Origin: Bog-473 sp963821755
Lineage (GTDB): Bacteria > Actinomycetota > Acidimicrobiia > Acidimicrobiales > RAAP-2
DNA length: 64,000 bases
Direction of reading: 5' to 3'
NCBI GenBank assembly: GCA_963821755.1
Contig: CAWGEX010000005.1
Location: 682,001 to 746,000 of the forward strand
The notes under the pieces were generated by a model. It was not told where the DNA came from and did no database searches. It worked only from the letters and a program-made list of their open reading frames with translations. The translations under genes and the position numbers were made by a program. The stretch's first letter is position 1. Every line of letters begins with the position of its first letter. Below are positions 61,986-64,000 of the stretch, piece by piece.

Positions 61986-63147
61986 GGTGATGCCGGCATC
62001 GGTTCCCCTGCGCCAACGCTTCACCCGGGGGCTGGATGCGCCCATCTGCCTGACCTGGGAACTCACGTATGCCTGCAACCTGGCCTGCGTCCACTGCCTG
62101 AGTTCCTCGGGCCGACGGGACCCGATGGAGCTGACGCCGGCCGAGGCGCGGCAGATCGTCGACGAGCTGGCCGCCATGAAGGTGTTCTATGTGAACATCG
62201 GCGGCGGCGAGCCCATGCTGCGCCCCGACTTCTTCGAGTTGTTGGGTTATGCGGTGGAAAAGCAGGTGGGGGTGAAATTCTCGACCAACGGAACCCGTCT
62301 GACGGCGGAGAAGGCGCGCCGCCTGGCGGCGATGGACTACGTCGATGTGCAGATCAGCATCGACGGTGCGCTGGCCTCGACCAACGACGCCGTCCGAGGT
62401 GAGGGGGCGTTCGGAGCGGCGCGTCAAGCCATGGAACATCTGGCCGAGGCCAACTTCGGCCAGTTCAAGATCAGCGTGGTGGTGACACGCGACAACGTCA
62501 GCCAGCTGGACCAGTTCTCGGGAATGGCGCAGCACTACGGGGCCCAGCTGCGCCTGACCCGTTTCCGGCCTTCCGGTCGCGGCGCGGAGACCTGGGAGGC
62601 GCTGCACCCCTCGGCCGGGCAGCAGCGCACCCTCTACCGCTGGTTGCGCGATCACCCGGACGTGCTGACCGGCGATTCCTTCTTCCATCTCTCCGCCCTG
62701 GGCGAGCCGCTCGATGGTTTGAACCTCTGTGGAGCCGGCCGCGTGGTCTGCCTGATCGATCCGGTGGGCGATGTGTATGCCTGCCCGTTTGTGATCGACC
62801 GGGAATTCCTGGCCGGCAACGTGCGCCGACCTGGTGGATTTGCCGCTGTCTGGCGCGAGAGCGAGCTGTTCCAGTCGCTGCGGGAGCCGCAGAGTGCCGG
62901 GGCCTGCGCCTCGTGCGGTTCGTACGATGCCTGTCAGGGCGGGTGCATGGCGGCCAAATTCTTCACGGGCCTGCCGCTGGACGGACCCGACCCCGAATGT
63001 GTCTTCGGCCACGGAGAGACCGCATTGGCGGCGCGACCCGCCGACGCGCGGCCGGGGTTCACCGTCGGGCACTCAAAAATCGATGCGAGTGGCACGCCCA
63101 TCGCCGTTCCGACCCCTGTCCGATTCCGCCGATCAGCCCGGGTCTAG
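61975..63147 (+). CDS. mftC: Mycofactocin radical SAM maturase MftC
   Basis: 390 residues from the ATG at 61975; ATGs at 61963 and 61990 also fit. The radical SAM motif is CNLACVHC (C34, C38, C41). GGGEPMLRPDF follows as the SAM-contact segment. The SPASM region has LCGAGRVVCLIDPVGDVYACPF and CASCGSYDACQGGC for extra Fe-S clusters. MftC decarboxylates the C-terminal Tyr of MftA and then forms a carbon-carbon bond between Val and Tyr. In most clusters mftD follows. Here mftE is next, after 23 bases. Confidence 0.95.
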   Translation: MSPEVMPASVPLRQRFTRGLDAPICLTWELTYACNLACVHCLSSSGRRDPMELTPAEARQIVDELAAMKVFYVNIGGGEPMLRPDFFELLGYAVEKQVGVKFSTNGTRLTAEKARRLAAMDYVDVQISIDGALASTNDAVRGEGAFGAARQAMEHLAEANFGQFKISVVVTRDNVSQLDQFSGMAQHYGAQLRLTRFRPSGRGAETWEALHPSAGQQRTLYRWLRDHPDVLTGDSFFHLSALGEPLDGLNLCGAGRVVCLIDPVGDVYACPFVIDREFLAGNVRRPGGFAAVWRESELFQSLREPQSAGACASCGSYDACQGGCMAAKFFTGLPLDGPDPECVFGHGETALAARPADARPGFTVGHSKIDASGTPIAVPTPVRFRRSARV

Positions 63148-63170
63148 CGCGGCCAGGTAGGTGGCCGGCG

Positions 63171-63866
63171 ATGTCGCTCGAGAGCGCCACCTGGCCCGAG
63201 ATCGAGGCCGCGGGTCGAAGCAAGCTTCTGTCCATTCCCGTCGGCTCACTCGAACAGCACGGACCCCATCTGCCGCTGAACACCGATACACGCATCGCCA
63301 CCGAGCTGGCCGTTCGACTCTGCGCCCTGCGTCCCGATGTGATGATGGCGCCACCCCTGCCCTACGGGGCCAGCGGAGAGCATGCGGGGTTTCCCGGGAC
63401 TCTGCTCCTCAACCACGAGGTCCTGGCCGGCATCCTGGTCGAATTGGTGCGATCGGCCCGAGCAGCCTTCGCCGGAGTGATCGTGATCTCGGCCCACGGC
63501 GGCAACGGCCACGGTCTGGCTCTGTTGGAGCAGTCCTGCCGGACCGACGGCGATGCCGTGCTGACCTGGGAAGCCCGTGCCGCGGGTGCCGACGCCCACG
63601 CCGGGAGGACCGAGACGTCGCTCATGCTGGCCATCGACGAGCCCGTCGTCCGGCTCGAACGGGCCGAAGCGGGCTGCACCGAACCGTTGGCCACCCTCAT
63701 GCCCCGTCTGCGCGCCGAAGGGGTGAGACCGATATCGTCCAACGGCGTGCTGGGGGATCCCGATGGAGCGAACGCGGCCGAGGGTGAATTGCTTCTCCGG
63801 TCGATGGCGGATGACTTGGCGGCCGCGGTCGCACGCCGGTGGCCGGTGGCCGAGCGGGGCACGTGA
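63171..63866 (+). CDS. mftE: Mycofactocin peptidase MftE (creatininase family)
   Basis: 231 residues from an ATG at 63171. The creatininase fold shows LLSIPVGSLEQHGPHLPLNTDT with metal-binding Glu/His/Asp, PLPYGASGEHAGFPGTLLLNHEV, VIVISAHGGNGHGLAL and AGADAHAGRTETSLML with the remaining metal ligands. MftE cuts the modified Val-Tyr unit from the MftA remainder, yielding AHDP. The next enzyme, MftD, is not encoded here. The stop overlaps the GTG of the SDR gene. Confidence 0.94.
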   Translation: MSLESATWPEIEAAGRSKLLSIPVGSLEQHGPHLPLNTDTRIATELAVRLCALRPDVMMAPPLPYGASGEHAGFPGTLLLNHEVLAGILVELVRSARAAFAGVIVISAHGGNGHGLALLEQSCRTDGDAVLTWEARAAGADAHAGRTETSLMLAIDEPVVRLERAEAGCTEPLATLMPRLRAEGVRPISSNGVLGDPDGANAAEGELLLRSMADDLAAAVARRWPVAERGT

Positions 63867-64000
63867 GCCGGGTCGCCGTCGTCACCGGTGCGGCCCGGGG
63901 GATCGGCGCGGCCACGGTCGACCGGTTGGTGGGCAGCGGGTGGCAGGTGGTGGCGGTCGATGTATCCGCCGACGATCCCGCCCTGGACTACGCCCTGGCC
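63863..64000 (+). CDS. SDR family oxidoreductase, 3' partial
   Basis: The first 46 residues run off the window. A GTG overlapping the mftE stop starts RVAVVTGAARGIGAATVDRL, the TGxxxGIG cofactor motif of classical short-chain dehydrogenases. VVAVDVSADDP follows, where the acidic residue after the second strand favours NAD over NADP. SDR genes at this place in mycofactocin clusters are usually mycofactocin-coupled dehydrogenases with tightly held NAD. That assignment is by context; the diagnostic insert lies beyond the window. Confidence 0.85.
   Translation, partial: MSRVAVVTGAARGIGAATVDRLVGSGWQVVAVDVSADDPALDYALA

Noticed and set aside
1..64000. tRNA, rRNA, CRISPR arrays, insertion sequences, prophage or integrase genes
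   Set aside because: I looked through the gaps and both strands and saw no cloverleaf-like sequence, regular spaced repeats, transposase or integrase motifs.

Overview
The window looks like chromosomal DNA of a high-GC Gram-positive bacterium (Actinomycetota). The gene set includes an actinobacterial-type bc1-aa3 respiratory system (diheme QcrC, Rieske QcrA, QcrB, CtaC/D/E/F), a mycofactocin locus, a MptB-like mannosyltransferase and many GTG starts. Neighbouring genes very often share a 4-base GTGA/ATGA stop-start overlap. The style of several proteins suggests class Acidimicrobiia, but that is an impression and not shown by a marker gene. I found no rRNA, tRNA, CRISPR array, insertion sequence or phage gene.

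Layout. 1-5.2 kb: the end of a surface protein with degenerate polysaccharide-deacetylase modules, a large MprF-like membrane protein and a small HAD phosphatase. 5.2-10.4 kb (minus): a tightly coupled operon, YbjQ-like gene, hemE, hemH, hemY, lnt. 10.5-12.9 kb: a HelD-type ATPase. 13.0-17.2 kb: ctaE-qcrC-qcrA-qcrB, followed by an SCO6745-like gene. 18.3-20.3 kb: an unusual small cytochrome-b cluster with two micro-ORFs and no Rieske or cytochrome c gene. 20.6-23.9 kb: a MacB/FtsX-type ABC exporter. 24-26.5 kb: kinase-like, cupin and MFS genes. 26.5-29.6 kb (minus): ctaC-ctaD-ctaF. 29.7-38.9 kb: mixed catabolic and housekeeping genes (MBL-fold hydrolase, tatA, enoyl-CoA hydratase, GH1 glycosidase, DedA, alpha/beta hydrolase, D-aminoacylase-like amidohydrolase). 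39-41.3 kb: an AT-richer orphan secreted protein gene and a two-gene ABC exporter. 41.5-46.9 kb: two divergent TetR genes, a Baeyer-Villiger-type monooxygenase, a cyclase-family hydrolase and a nicotinoprotein-type alcohol dehydrogenase.

46.9-64 kb is the most interesting part. It is an extended mycofactocin region. Two FadH/OYE-type flavoenzymes are followed without gaps by ETF alpha, a FixC-like ETF:quinone oxidoreductase, a FixX-like ferredoxin and ETF beta. A GNAT gene and a TetR gene with a clear double operator follow. Next come an amidohydrolase/TauD pair broken by many frameshifts, then a MptB-like gene. The mycofactocin biosynthesis genes close the window: mftF (divergent), mftA, mftB, mftC, mftE and the start of an SDR dehydrogenase. 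No mftD is present between mftC and mftE. The likely theme is a pathway in which dehydrogenases with tightly bound nicotinamide pass electrons to mycofactocin and on through ETF/FixCX to the quinone pool, where the bc1-aa3 chain encoded in the same window could use them.

Sequence quality matters here. Single-base frameshifts break lnt, qcrC, dedA and an orphan gene, several of them in or next to short G/C runs. About a dozen more lie within 56.0-58.3 kb. In most cases the protein similarity continues intact in another frame, which fits uncorrected indels better than decayed genes.
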